Below, piece after piece: positions 46,771-57,159 of a DNA stretch of 64,000 bases (positions are counted from its first letter, which is position 1; the number at the start of each line of letters is the position of its first letter). This DNA is from Dermatemys mawii. Its lineage: Eukaryota; Chordata; Testudines; Dermatemydidae. Position numbers and translations under genes: made by a program. Location of the stretch: contig ML677386.1 of the NCBI GenBank assembly GCA_007922305.1, positions 10,149,830-10,213,829 on the forward strand, in the 5' to 3' direction. The notes beneath the pieces are model-generated. The model searched no databases, was not told where the DNA came from, and saw only the letters and a list, made by a program, of their open reading frames with translations.

Positions 46771-47921
46771 GAATGGTTCAGTTTATACCCCATTTTAGAT
46801 TTTGATTGCATTTTGCCTAATATAGTGGCAGCTGGATTGCTTGTGTCCTGTATTTTAAAAAGTATTAGTGTAGGTGACCCATCTGTGTGTAAGTGTGTGG
46901 GAAACCATGAAGACCCAGGACTTTTAATAAAGTCAAATTAACAATAGCTAAGTTAATGTGAATAACAACTCTGCGAACCAACAGTCTCCCATCTACTCCT
47001 GAGGCAAGTTCTTCCTCTTCTCCTGGCATATGCAGAGCATGCTCCTGTAACTTGAATGGCTTTATACACACTGGGCCCCCAAATGCGTTTGTAGGCAGAG
47101 CCATTTTGTCTTCAGTCAACCAATGCACATTCCGTCATCATCCTGCAACTGTTCATCATGTAATTAAACCTTCACCTGCCAGGTGCTCTGCAATGAGGGT
47201 ACAGTTTCATGAGCCAGAACCTCCGTAACGAGCAAGTAGTCTTTCTGGTTGTCACATCTATGTGTGCCTTGTTCAGGGGTGGACAATGGGCACATGGGAG
47301 CCATCAGTAGTCCTAATACAATTCAGGAGCCCTCTTCCTTTAAAGTTACCTTTATTTTGAGGACATTCACAAATTTCACCACCTGTGAGTAAAGTACAGC
47401 AACAATCGCCTCACAAACTTCCCACACCACAGCACCGACAGCTGATTTGCCACCATGAAACTAGTTAGCTACTGACCTGTAGTAGTCTGGGGTAGCAAAT
47501 TTCCACAAAGCAACAGCAATCTGCATCTGGACTGGTCTAGCCTCCCTCTTCTGTGTGTCCTGGCTTTTGGGTCAGAGGACGTATATCCTTTTGGGAACCC
47601 CATCTACATCAGAAACCTGCAAAGAAACAAGTGATACCCCTCACAGACTGTCTCTGATGTGGATGCTGGTAACTTGTGCGTAGGCTAGCAGGGATGTTGG
47701 CTGACACTAGAAGCATGGTGATGAAAGCCTGTTGTCTTATGTGGCCAAGTGAGAGTGCTGGATCAAAAAAATAAAAAAATTGCACCCCAAGGGCAGAGGG
47801 TGGCAGGCTACAAGAAAAACTCTGCTCACTTTATTTGTGTTTGCAAGAAATGTAACTAGAGATTATTGAAAAGTCAGTGTCTATTTTGGAAGAGGCAACA
47901 CATTAGCTGTACTCTCTAGGG
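46771..47921. other. no feature recognised
   Basis: Mixed composition, no assignable element. Confidence 0.4.
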
Positions 47922-47929
47922 CTCTAGAT

Positions 47930-48284
47930 CAGTGGTTTTCAATTAGGGATCTGGGGCCCCGTGGGGAGCCATGAACAGGTTTCGAGGGATCCGCCAAAAT
48001 AAACCAGGAAGCAGGGCCAGTGTTTGGGCTCTCTGGATCCCAGAGCAGAAAGCCAAAGCCCGAGCCCAGTCCTGTAAGGCTGAAGCCACAGCCCGAACAA
48101 CAAAGCTTTACAGGGCACCATGTGGCTTGGGGCCCTGGGCAGGTGCCCTGCTTGCTATCCCGTAAAGCTGGCCCTGGCTTTTAAGATCCTGAATATGCAG
48201 AAAAACAGTTGTTGTGACACATGTGGGCTGAGGAATTTTTATAGCATCTTGGGGGCCTTAGAAAGAAAAATGTTGAGAACCCTG
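47930..48284. mobile_element. hAT MITE, 355 bp, CAGTGGTTTTCAA ends
   Basis: The left end CAGTGGTTTTCAATTAGGG and the reverse complement of the right end, CAGGGTTCTCAACATTTTTC, are imperfect inverted repeats. The flanks are identical CTCTAGAT copies at 47922-47929 and 48285-48292. GGGGCCCCGTGGGGAGCC and GGCTTGGGGCCCTGGG lie inside. The perfect 8-bp duplication makes hAT origin and these boundaries firm. Confidence 0.93.
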
Positions 48285-48292
48285 CTCTAGAT

Positions 48293-48997
48293 GGTGCTGG
48301 GGCTGGGTCAAATGCAGTAGATCTGATTCTTCTCTCACACACACTCATGTAAATGAGGAGTAACAATTTTGTCAAATACATTAAGTGATTGTGGAGGAAA
48401 GAGAGTCATGCTCTGGTTAGAGTGTACCGAGAGAGGGCATTCAAGTACTTTCCAAGGCCTCAACCCTCATTTCTTCTCAATCTCATTTTCCAAACAGAAC
48501 ATTTCAAGAGGCAGAAGTTCAGCCTGCAGAGAACAGGTCTGCCATGCACTAATGTTGGACAAACCTCTTTGGCTCCAATACCTCTTTGGCAATGGTTTTT
48601 CTATTCATTTGCCAGTTTTGTTTTGATTCCTGAAGAGTTTTGGTGCATGGCTCAGGAGACCAAGACAGCTTTCGTTAAAAATATAATCTAACTTTCCAAT
48701 GGTAGATAATTAATAATGGACAGAGAGGACACATCAGAACTACCACATCTGGATGACAGGAGCAGTAAATCTAAGATGTTTTTGCCACACAAAATATGAG
48801 CTAGAAGCAGCCATGTCACTAGAGTCATTCCATCTACCCCCACTGGTAGAGTATAACAAAAGTGATCCGATCTAGCTCCTGAGTAGCTTCTGTTATGTCT
48901 AAATGATAAAGAAGAAAAAGCAACAGCCAGAAAACAGTGTATCAAACCCCTGTGACATAGTCACAGAAACAACAGCTGACAGGCCTATGGCACAACA
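48293..48997. other. no feature recognised
   Basis: The open frames at 48369-48691 lack domains and look like chance. Confidence 0.4.
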
Positions 48998-49005
48998 GCA
49001 GAAGG

Positions 49006-49126
49006 CAGAGTTGTCAACTCTCCAGGATTGACCTGGAGTCTCCAAGAATTAAAGATTAATCTTTAATTAAAGATAGTCATGTGATGAAATCTCCAGGAAT
49101 ACGTCCAACCAGAATTGGCAACCCTA
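49006..49126. mobile_element. hAT-like MITE, 121 bp, with internal palindrome
   Basis: The left end CAGAGTTGTCAACTCTCCAG and the reverse complement of the right end, TAGGGTTGCCAATTCTGG, are inverted repeats. The flanks GCAGAAGG (48998-49005) and GCAGCAGG (49127-49134) match at 7 of 8. In the centre, GAATTAAAGATTAATCTTTA and its continuation AATTA form a self-complementary block. I recognise the consensus as a small vertebrate MITE. Confidence 0.82.
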
Positions 49127-49134
49127 GCAGCAGG

Positions 49135-51751
49135 AACCAGGCCAAGGCCTTATTCCAGCATCACTGCTCACATAGCATGTTACACTAAACACTCCAACAC
49201 AAGTGCCTCCTGGGATGATCTCAGTGATACGTTATTAAAACCTCCCAGAGTGAGCAGACCTGTGGGTGGCAGCCATTGAAACTGCTGTAGAAGTCAGAGG
49301 TAGTAACATAAATTAGATTCAGAATCAGTGTAGTCCCTGCACTGGCAACAGAGAACAGCAAGTTCTCAGAGAGATGTGGTGGTACTTTTTCATTCCGATA
49401 CACCATTATGGCCTGCAGTAGTGGTTGCTCTCAGAAGGCAGATAGCCATAGTGTGTGTGTTGCAGTGAAAAGAATACAAAAAAATTCTAGGAGATGGCTA
49501 GATTGAGTGGCGGGGAGGGAGGAGGCGTTGTTTTAAGAAAGTGGACAGCAAAATTGGCACCAATGTTTATGAGTGATGAGATGGATAAAGGTGGACAACA
49601 GTGTAAGTAAACCCTTCCGGCTAGTTCTAAATGACCATCTCCATATTTCCCAATGATTGTAATGGTTTTGCACAACTTGTAAAACCACCTGGAATTTAAT
49701 TCTTTATTTTTAAGACCCAGATTGTGAACAGTGACTTCAATGCAGCTTCCCCTGTGAGCAAATACTTTGTACAAGTATGGAGTTCACAATCTGGCCTTAA
49801 GGTATAGGCTAATTTATCATAATGTAATGGGGTTAGGGTAACTTCTTGAGATTTATGGCAAAATGTCAGGCTGTCAACAAGTAACTACAGAATAATTTAA
49901 AAGTGACTGTAAAAATGGAAAACTCTTATCACTCCCTATTCTATTCAGAGTCAGATCTTCTGACATTACAGACTACAGTGAGTTTTATTACTACTTAATT
50001 CTATTAGTTCTGCAGAGCCAAAATAGTTAGGAGAGTGAATGGAATTCTCATCTCAGTCAGACATCACCAGCAAATTGGTTAACCCTCAGCTGCTGAATTA
50101 TTGCATCACCACTAGTAATAGATGAGCCTCAAAAAACAAAGCTTGATTTTCCATACCCTATGTGAATTTCTGTGGCTGAAAGCTCAAAAAATATCTTTAC
50201 ATTTCTCTTTTAAATTTGACCTGGTGTCATTATGACAGAATTAATGTGGAACCCTAGATTACCAGTTTTACAGAGTTACCTTCCAAAGTAGATGTGCACT
50301 AAAATAAGGGAGTTTTTAAAAGGGCAGTTTAGGTTCTTATTATGTGGTTTTCCCCCTTCTTCTTCTTCTGATGTTTTTTAGTTCTAAGGTTGTTGGCTTT
50401 TTATAGTTTTATCTTTATTTTCACTCATTTTAAAATCCAGTACTGTCAAATCCTGTTCACCTACTTCGCATAAAGCTCCTATTGCAGACAGTGGGGATTT
50501 TGCATCGGTGATCATTTTGTGAATATACTGGCCTACTCTAATACTTGGGCCCTCTGGACACTTTGATTAAAGTTAGAAACAAGGTCTGGATACTGTACTG
50601 CATGTTAGATCTAAATTCTACGCCAAGATCCCTGGCTTGATGCCGCATGGCCCTGCTTGGTCAAACTGAAGAGCTCCACAGGCAATGCTCTTCTCCTGCA
50701 CTTCCAGCACCAGAGGACGTCAGCGAGAAACAAAACCAGAGGAAGCTCCTACGAGGCTGTAAAACACCACCACAGCATTTTTATGGATTGAGGCAACACC
50801 ACATGGAAGGTTCTGGGCATCTTCAAAACCTGGGGAACTGCATGTTGTTGATAGGGCGTTGGTTACAAAAATGGAACCTCAGTCACGGATCATGTATGGT
50901 GGGGGAGGAGAAGAAAAACCCAAACAAGGCTCATCTTTATTACTAGTATCAAAAGGAATTTATTGGATTTTGCCATAGTTGCACAATTGGTGCCAAAAAA
51001 CAGATTAAGTGTCATTCCAAAGAGGATTCATTCTCTTTTAGTAGAGAAACTGCACATTTCAGGTTACAAAACATTAAATTTAACAATAGTTGAATGCTAG
51101 AATTTCCTTTGTATATATGGATGTATGTAGTGGAGGATGACCAAGTGTTATCAGCAATTCTGTGTTAGAGCAGTAGCTTTCATTGATTTTATGGGAGCTA
51201 TTTTAATTCCCTTTCACTGGTGACAAAATATGTTGTAGGGAATATAGAAATCCTGTGTGATTACCTCTTACTGCACAACAAAGCAGCTGGTACTGCATAT
51301 ATTTTTCAGTTTTATGGTGTGTGAAATTATAGCCAAATCATCCATATATCGTGTAAATGGATGAAAAATTAAATAAGATAAATAGCTCACTGATTTCTTT
51401 TCCTCCATCATTTAATACAACCAAAAGTGGCAGAGATGTAGTTGTGTTTGGCATAGATATAAAAAGATCTTCACATTAGGGTGGTTTGTAATCTTTCCTT
51501 CCTCCTTTGTAGTCACACTTTATAACCAGAGACTATCAAAGCTAGTTTCCTTATTTATCTTTAAAGTCAAATGGCCTATTGCCAACACTTGAGCCTGAAC
51601 AAAATCCAATCTATTTATTTTTACTTAATATTTCAACATCAGTCTGTTCAAAGTATTGATAAATTTAAGTTGTGAAGAGACCATATGGCCACAAAGTTTG
51701 AAGCAAAGATAAAGGTGGAGAAAGAAGACATACCACTGCATTAATATTGCT
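49135..51751. other. long stretch without recognised features
   Basis: AT-rich. The 99-codon open frame at 50647-50946 starts in an M-A-L-L-G-Q-T context but has no recognisable domain and no splice or codon evidence. Left unassigned. Confidence 0.4.
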
Positions 51752-52240
51752 GTAATGGTGTACACTCACCCCCAGAATGCTGCCTCATGTCAAGATGCAG
51801 CAGTGCAGGGGTTCTGCCTGTCTAGCACCTTCTGGTGGTCTGATTCTGCACTGGTCTACCACTTCCAAGGCCTAGCCCTCTGGCCAGGTCCGCTCTCAAT
51901 CCTGTCCTTTCTGGGGTTAACAGAAAAATTAAATCTCAACTCCAAATGGGAATCTAAATGTTAAAGTTCAAAATATAAACTCTAGTCCTTCATAGAGAAC
52001 TAAGGCCAATGTTGTCAAAGTTAGACCCCTGACTCAGCCAGGTTACTTGTATTAGGGCAAGGAAAGCAAGCCTTCCCTTTCTAGGCTTAACTACTAGAAG
52101 CAGCCATGCCAGCCATTTTTATGTGGCCTGCTGAGCTCTGATTGGCCTCTTCCTGCTTCCAGCCCTTCTAGATGTCAGAGTACAAACTCCTGGCCCTTCT
52201 AGATGCCTGCAGCTGATCATGGGAGGCCTGTCTAGTCACC
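51752..52240 (-). repeat. probable LTR remnant related to family B
   Basis: On the plus strand it starts TGTAATGGTGTACACTCACC and continues with CTAGCACCTTCTGGTGGTCT. Reverse complemented, this end resembles that of the family B LTR at 12253-13013, which closes ACCAGCAGGAGGTGTTGTAG..GGTAAGTC..TTACA. It also holds TGAGCTCTGATTGGCCTC, like the CCAAT region of an LTR read backwards. The other end and a target duplication were not found, so the right limit is approximate. Confidence 0.5.
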
Positions 52241-52897
52241 CCCTGCAGGTCTGAACCAACTGCTGTTCCTTTCCAGCAGGACACCTTTTCAGGGTGCAAT
52301 GTGGCAAGGAAGCAGGGACTTCAGCAGGGGGCAGCAAATGCCTGGTACAGGTAATCTCCAGGGATGAGCAATATATCAAAAAATGAAACTTAAGAGTCAA
52401 GGCTCCAATATCAAATTGGTCCTTTGACCTACCTCGTACCAGATATTCTTGATACAGGAGCACACCCAAAACATATGAGCTCATGTAGCCTGGAAGTTGG
52501 GTTACCGGATAAAATCTTAATCCAAGCAATAAATTGTTTACCAGACCCAAATTTTGCTAACACATGAAAAAAAGTTATCCCAGGCAAGATGGGCAAAGGC
52601 CTTTGCAGGTCACTTCATCTAAAGAAATGACAGTGAAGGATTTTTTAGAATCTCTCGAAGAGATAATAATATCAATCAGCTGATGCAAATTAGCTGAACC
52701 ATGTCTATTACCAAGGAAACCTACCTAATTTATCTGTATAATATGTGAGAGAACTTTGTCCAGTTGTATAGCAAGAAATTTAGCTAAAATCTTAGCATCA
52801 GAACTGATTAAAGAAATTGGCCTGCAATTACTACATGATCCCAGGTCTTTCCCAGTTTAGGAATAACTGAAATTACAGTTTCTCTTATAACAGGTGG

Positions 52898-53265
52898 CAT
52901 AGGTGCCAACTCCCATGGAAAAAAATTAGTGGGTGTTTAGCACCCACTGGCAACCAGCTGCTCCCTTCCCCCCAGTGCCTCCCGTCCACCAGCAGCCTCT
53001 CCGATCGACTCCTCTCCCTCCCTCCCAGCGCCTCCCACACAACGTGATCTGCTGTTCTGGAGGCGCTAAGGGAGAGGGGGAGGAGCAGGGATGGGACACA
53101 CTCAGGTGAGGGGGTGGAACAGGGTGAGAAGAGGCAGGGTGGAGGTGGAGCAGGAAGAGGCGGAGCAGGGATGGGGGCTTGAGAGAAGGGGTGGCATTGG
53201 GGCAGGTCCTGGGGCGGCGTGGGGGATCGAGCACCCCTGGGACCCAGAGAAAGCCAGCACCTGTG
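52898..53265. mobile_element. hAT-like MITE nested in the L1, 368 bp
   Basis: The left end CATAGGTGCCAACTCCCATG and the reverse complement of the right end, CACAGGTGCTGGCTTTCTCT, are inverted repeats. The flanks ACAGGTGG (52890-52897) and GTAGGTGG (53266-53273) match at 6 of 8 and are also the L1 coding sequence (Pro-Pro codons) on each side. Removing the insert would bring the two L1 parts into register, which supports these exact limits. The sequence GTGGGTGTTTAGCACCCAC near the left end forms a small hairpin. Confidence 0.85.
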
Positions 53266-53440
53266 GTAGGTGGAAGAGTTTGCTTATTCCTGGCCTCATT
53301 GAACATATTCAATAATCTAGCAGTTAAAGTTTCTGGGAACTGTTTGTAAAATTCAACTGGGAACCTCTCTGCATCAGGTGGTTTTCCAAACTTCATTTCT
53401 TTTATCACTTGAGTCAGTTCCATGATTACTAGAGGAGCAT

Positions 53441-53818
53441 CTAAAAGTTTGTTCTGAGATGCAGAGATCTATAGCAGAGGCAATCCATTAAAAAGTTATC
53501 CAGGGCATCTTTACTGATTCTTTCTTCAGCTAAATATAGTTTAGAATAAAACTGTTGAAATTGTTTTTTAATATCTGACTGTATTGTATATAATTTATTG
53601 CTGCTATCATGAAATAGAAGCAATCTTATATCCGTTAGCCTTTTCCTGAATCTGTATGCCAACAGCTTGCCAGCTCTTTCACCAGATTTCCAGGAGTTTT
53701 GCTTCAAACCAAATATAGCAGACTCTGCCTTATGAGTCAGAATTTTGTTGATTTCATAGTTTAGATAGATGAGGTACTGAGTTTCTCTGGGAGGGGCAGA
53801 AGAATAGTCTATATCCAA
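53441..53818 (-). pseudogene. L1 ORF2 linker region remnant
   Basis: A 125-codon frame joins the endonuclease to the reverse transcriptase of an L1-type ORF2. It is rich in charged helices (LTHKAESAIFG; SGERAGKLLAYRFRKRLTDI; IQSDIKKQFQQFYSKLY), which match the linker region in position. It ends at a stop and the next block is in another frame. No catalytic residues lie here. Confidence 0.7.
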
Positions 53819-53885
53819 GGCCTTAATTTCCTTTCAAAAAGTATCAATTCTATGTACTCTGGAAAGAGCTTGTAGTGCACTCTAC

Positions 53886-54229
53886 ATCTTAATCGTGGTG
53901 GTCTGTAGGGTGGAAACTGTAAATTTAATTCCAACAGTATCTGTGGCCACCTGTTCTAGCATGGCCATCAATCAGCTGCATTCCATCAGGCTCGGGCACC
54001 ATTGTCTTGGTAGAATGGATAAGGCAGATCTCCGTTTTTTCAGTGCTTTCAGATTTGGAGAGGAAGTTGCAGAGCTAAAGGGGATCTTGGGGATTTCTGC
54101 TGTCAGGTGCAATATTTCTTGGTGTTGGATGGTGGGGCTTAGGGAGATGATGATTGGGGATTCCGCATGGGCAGAATTCAGGCAACATTTATCCCCAGGT
54201 CACGGGATCTTCTGGTGCCCCCTGTACCC
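53886..54229. other. junction between L1 and the RNase H LINE, unassigned
   Basis: This lies between the 5' limit of the recognisable L1 (minus strand) and the first recognisable gag block of the next element (plus strand). A 143-codon open frame at 53895-54326 runs through it and overlaps the gag zinc-knuckle region in a different frame. It may hold the N-terminal part of that gag; I could not confirm this. Confidence 0.35.
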
Positions 54230-54321
54230 AATAACACGTAAAGGTGGGACACTTCTGGATAGGATCCAAATGGGGTATCAATCTTCCTTGCTTAAACCAT
54301 ATATTCTTCCCACCCACTCCC

Positions 54322-54420
54322 TATAATTGTCAAATATTTGGACATGGGGCAGCCATTTGTCAGGAAACAATGAGATGCAGTAAATGTGGATGAAATCACT
54401 CATGTAAGAACTGTGTAGAA
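54322..54420 (+). pseudogene. gag-like ORF1 zinc-knuckle remnant
   Basis: The frame reads PYNCQIFGHGAAIC followed by RCSKCG, a stop, then NHSCKNC. The second unit fits Cys-X2-Cys-X3-His-X4-Cys with a stop inside it. The first lacks its leading Cys. Paired CCHC knuckles with a GHGA signature are typical of ORF1 proteins of I- and Jockey-group LINEs, which bind the element RNA. Just upstream, another frame carries IQMGYQSSLLKPYI, like the run-in to these knuckles. Confidence 0.72.
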
Positions 54421-54929
54421 GGAACTGGGGAACTGAACCTAAATGCAGCAATTTCAGGGGAAAAGCACAGTGCAGTACATAAGGGATGTGCAGTCGCAGA
54501 ACAAACTAGAGAAATAAAAAAAAATTATTCAAAAACTATAATATGTGAAGGCTACCAAAAAGGTACCCAGTGCAGACAACAGAAAAAGAAAAATACACAA
54601 GAGAAAAGACTTACAGGAGTAACAGAATGTATCTCTCATCAGGGAAAAGAATATAAGAGGAATGGGAGATGATGATGCATGGCTTGTAAGAGAAGTTTAT
54701 AGTGTTCATAATAGGTGTAATTAACTGCACCTTGAAGACAGGGAAAATGAAAGGATTAAAATCATAGCAAAAGCAGCAGAAAATATTTAACGATAAACAA
54801 CCGCTTGAGAAACCGCATTCATGCAACTTTAAATGAATGAAATAATACATCTTAAATAATATAGTCTTAATGATCCTTAACTGAAATGTGCATAGTTTAA
54901 TAATGCATGGATAGGAATTTAAGAACCCG

Positions 54930-55590
54930 ATCTTTGAAATGGGGAAAAAGCATGATGTAATATGTATGCAAGAAAAATGGTTAGTAAGTAAACTTGTGTT
55001 CAGTCTTCTGGGATATGATATACTCCAGAGGGATCAAGAAGCTACCAAGGGTAGAGGGTAATCCGTATATTTATAAAAGAGGGACTTAGCTACATCGAAA
55101 TGGATGTGTAGAAACTAAGTTTTGAATATAGTGCTATTGAGAATCCCATGTAGAACAAAAATGCTTAAATACAGAACTATAATGTTTATAATCCATGTAA
55201 AAAAAAAGTTATTTTAGAACTAGAAAAATCAGTAAAAGCCAAAAACCCATTCATAATTTCTGGAGAATTTAATAGTCATAATGAGCTATGGGGAAGTAAG
55301 AAAACTGATCTAAATGGCAAATGCTTAGAACAGTTTATTGATATGCATAACCTGGTAACGTAGATTTAATTTATTGGCGGAATCCTTTTCAGTTTTGGAT
55401 CTGGAAATTACAACAAACAATATAGCTAGTAAATTCAGCTGGGACATTCATAAAGATGACGGAATGGGAGGTGATCAATTCCCTACAATTATTGAATACC
55501 CAGGCCGAGGAAATATCAAAAATACAAGGAGTTTCTAGCTGGAATTTTCTAAAATCTGACTGGGACCTTTTCAAAACTAAAGGTGATAAA
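54930..55590 (+). pseudogene. AP endonuclease remnant of the RNase H LINE
   Basis: In several frames the region shows HDVICMQEKWL near 54952 (the QE motif), then a Gly-rich block, then PFIISGEFNSHNELWGSKKT at about 55248-55307 (family form GDFN..H..WGS), followed by LEQFIDMHNLV. Last comes GMGGDQFPTIIEYP near 55466-55507, where the usual Ser-Asp-His is Gly-Asp-Gln, so the catalytic His is lost. The FNSHNELWGS form separates it from CR1 and L1. A SWNFLKSDWDLFK tail follows as in I-type elements. Confidence 0.75.
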
Positions 55591-55591
55591 T

Positions 55592-55868
55592 AGTTACCCA
55601 GCAAAGGTACAATGCTGGAACCAGTGGACTGCGGCTGCTCTGGCCAACTGCCCAGCGACAGCTGCTGGGGGCCTTGGACCGCGGCTGCTCGGGGATTGCT
55701 GCTGGGGTCCATCGAAGCAGGGGTTGGTGTGGCTGTCTCAGGAGCCACCTAAGCAGATGGCCCTGGAACCAACTTGTTTGGATGGCTGTGGGGTCAGCTG
55801 CACCGGCCCCTGCAGCAGTCACGGAGGTCACAGAAAGTTGCAGAATCTGTTACCTCCGTGACAGACAT
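55592..55868. repeat. GC-rich repeat inserted in the LINE
   Basis: A GC-rich segment runs from about AGTTACCCAGCAAAGGTACA to CTCCGTGACAGACATGG. It has CAGTCACGGAGGTCACAGAA facing TTACCTCCGTGACAGAC near its right end, an inverted pair. I recognise the GTCACGGAGGTCAC phrase from a dispersed turtle repeat. Target duplications were not found; limits are set by where LINE similarity stops. Confidence 0.5.
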
Positions 55869-56085
55869 GGAGCCCTAACTATGAGGGTCAAAAAATGGGA
55901 AAAGGAGATATTTTTTAAGAAGAAAAATAGAGAGAACATTTTTAGTCATGGGAACTCAAATTACAGCCGCACAGCTATTCCCCCATTTGTGGGTATGAAT
56001 TGTATGAAAAAACTGAGGGAAGGAAAAGCACACATTCTGACCAATGAAATTTCTGCATTTATGAAAAATTGGGCCAGCTTTGCTG

Positions 56086-56440
56086 GTCTATACAGATGGA
56101 TCAAAAGCTGACAGCAAGGGTAGAGGTGGAACAGCATTGTGTGTTACTAGTCTTGGAATCCAGAAATCTACAAGGCTATTGAATCATGGGACCATTTAGA
56201 TGACCGAACTAATGGGGATAATGTTGCCACTAACTCGGATAAGAGCTGTATGACTAGATACTGCTGTAATTTGTAATAATGACAATCAGAAAAGGGACTT
56301 CAGAAAGCAGGAATGACATAAGTAAAATAATGTTCCTAACTACAGAAATAATACAAGCAGGTATCTGTGTAATGATATCATGGATTTCAGCGCATATTGG
56401 AATACCTGGAAATGAGATGGCTGGCAAAGCAGCAAAAATT
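56086..56440 (+). pseudogene. RNase H remnant of the LINE
   Basis: RNase H would remove the RNA strand of the RNA-DNA hybrid during insertion. The first block reads VYTDGSKADSKGRGGTA (the Asp of the TDGS motif is at 56095-56097), followed by LCVTSLG. After a broken stretch comes WISAHIGIPGNEMAGKAAK from 56381, matching the final RNase H block (W..aH.GI.GNe.AD..AK in the family). The Asp of the last AD is Gly here, so the active site is damaged. Confidence 0.8.
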
Positions 56441-56551
56441 GCTCTAAAAAAAATGAGGAGGAGAATATTAAGTTACCCTTAAGTAGACAAAAATGTAAAA
56501 GCATAGTCACAAAGGAGCTTATGAAGGAATGGTACAAGCTATGCACTAAGG

Positions 56552-57128
56552 CAGGGGTCTCCAAACTTTATGAGATGAGGGCCATATTAGATTTTTGAAG
56601 AGTGGGCCAAAGCAACTGTGGAAAAATATTTATGTAAATCATAAAAGAAACAACACTACTTTACTGTGTCAGTGTTTCATTAAATTCTAAATCAGGTATA
56701 AAAGTAGTTGTATAATTAATGCAGATACTGTGAAATCACACACAATATTCGTCAATACATTAAAAATCATTTCACATTATTTTTTAATTTTATTTCCATC
56801 TTCTTTACTCCTTTTATTGGAGATGTAATTAAGCATCTTGCTTGTATTTTTACTCTAAGGCAGGGGTCTGTGCCTGCTCAGCTGCAGCAGCAACTCTCCC
56901 CTAAATTGGCTCCCCTTTTTGAGGGACACTGACTCCCAGGCACATTCATCCCTCCGCACAGCTCAGCTAAGCTGTTCCCACATGCAACCTGCTGCCGGCG
57001 GCCCCTCCCTCCGCCTCCTCAGCTGCAGCAGTCTTTGCCTGTTCGCTTCTCCCCTGTGGGTTGGGGGGCCGGACAAATCGAAGCCACGGGCTGGATTCGG
57101 CTCTCGGGCCGTGGTTTAGAGACCCCTG
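56552..57128. mobile_element. hAT-type element nested in the LINE, 577 bp
   Basis: The left end CAGGGGTCTCCAAACTTTAT and the reverse complement of the right end, CAGGGGTCTCTAAACCACGG, are clear inverted repeats. Identical CACTAAGG copies flank it (56544-56551 and 57129-57136), a perfect 8-bp duplication. The left half is AT-rich (GGGCCATATTAGATTTTTGA); the right half is GC-rich (GCTGGATTCGGCTCTCGGG). It sits between the RNase H and the zinc tail of the LINE and is therefore younger than it. Confidence 0.94.
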
Positions 57129-57159
57129 CACTAAGGAAACAAACAGGTGAAGGTTCTAT

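Larger units (their letters stand above)
52345..53885 (-). mobile_element. L1-type LINE fragment, interrupted
   Basis: Read on the minus strand, the element covers the linker after the endonuclease and the start of the reverse transcriptase. Blocks in order are YEINKILTHKAESAIFGLKQ then RAGKLLAYRFRKR (53760-53620), SDIKKQFQQFYSKLY (53580-53530), VIKEMKFGKPPDAERFPVEF (53405-53345), then after an inserted MITE VISVIPKLGK (52875), RPISLINSDAKILAKFLA (about 52830), and a broken catalytic segment ISLDEV. The order and spacing fit L1-like LINEs. A 368-bp hAT-like element splits it at 52898-53265. Stops and frameshifts are many. Confidence 0.8.

Noticed and set aside
50647..50946. 99-codon frame as a coding exon
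   Set aside because: No domain, no splice signals or codon pattern that I could support. Kept only as unassigned sequence.
53895..54326. 143-codon open frame as a host gene
   Set aside because: The zinc-knuckle similarity at its end is in another frame, so this frame is probably accidental or a shifted part of the LINE gag.
56279..56482. Cellular RNase H gene
   Set aside because: The HIGIPGNE block sits in the right order after an endonuclease and gag from a LINE and is broken by stops, so it is retroelement derived.
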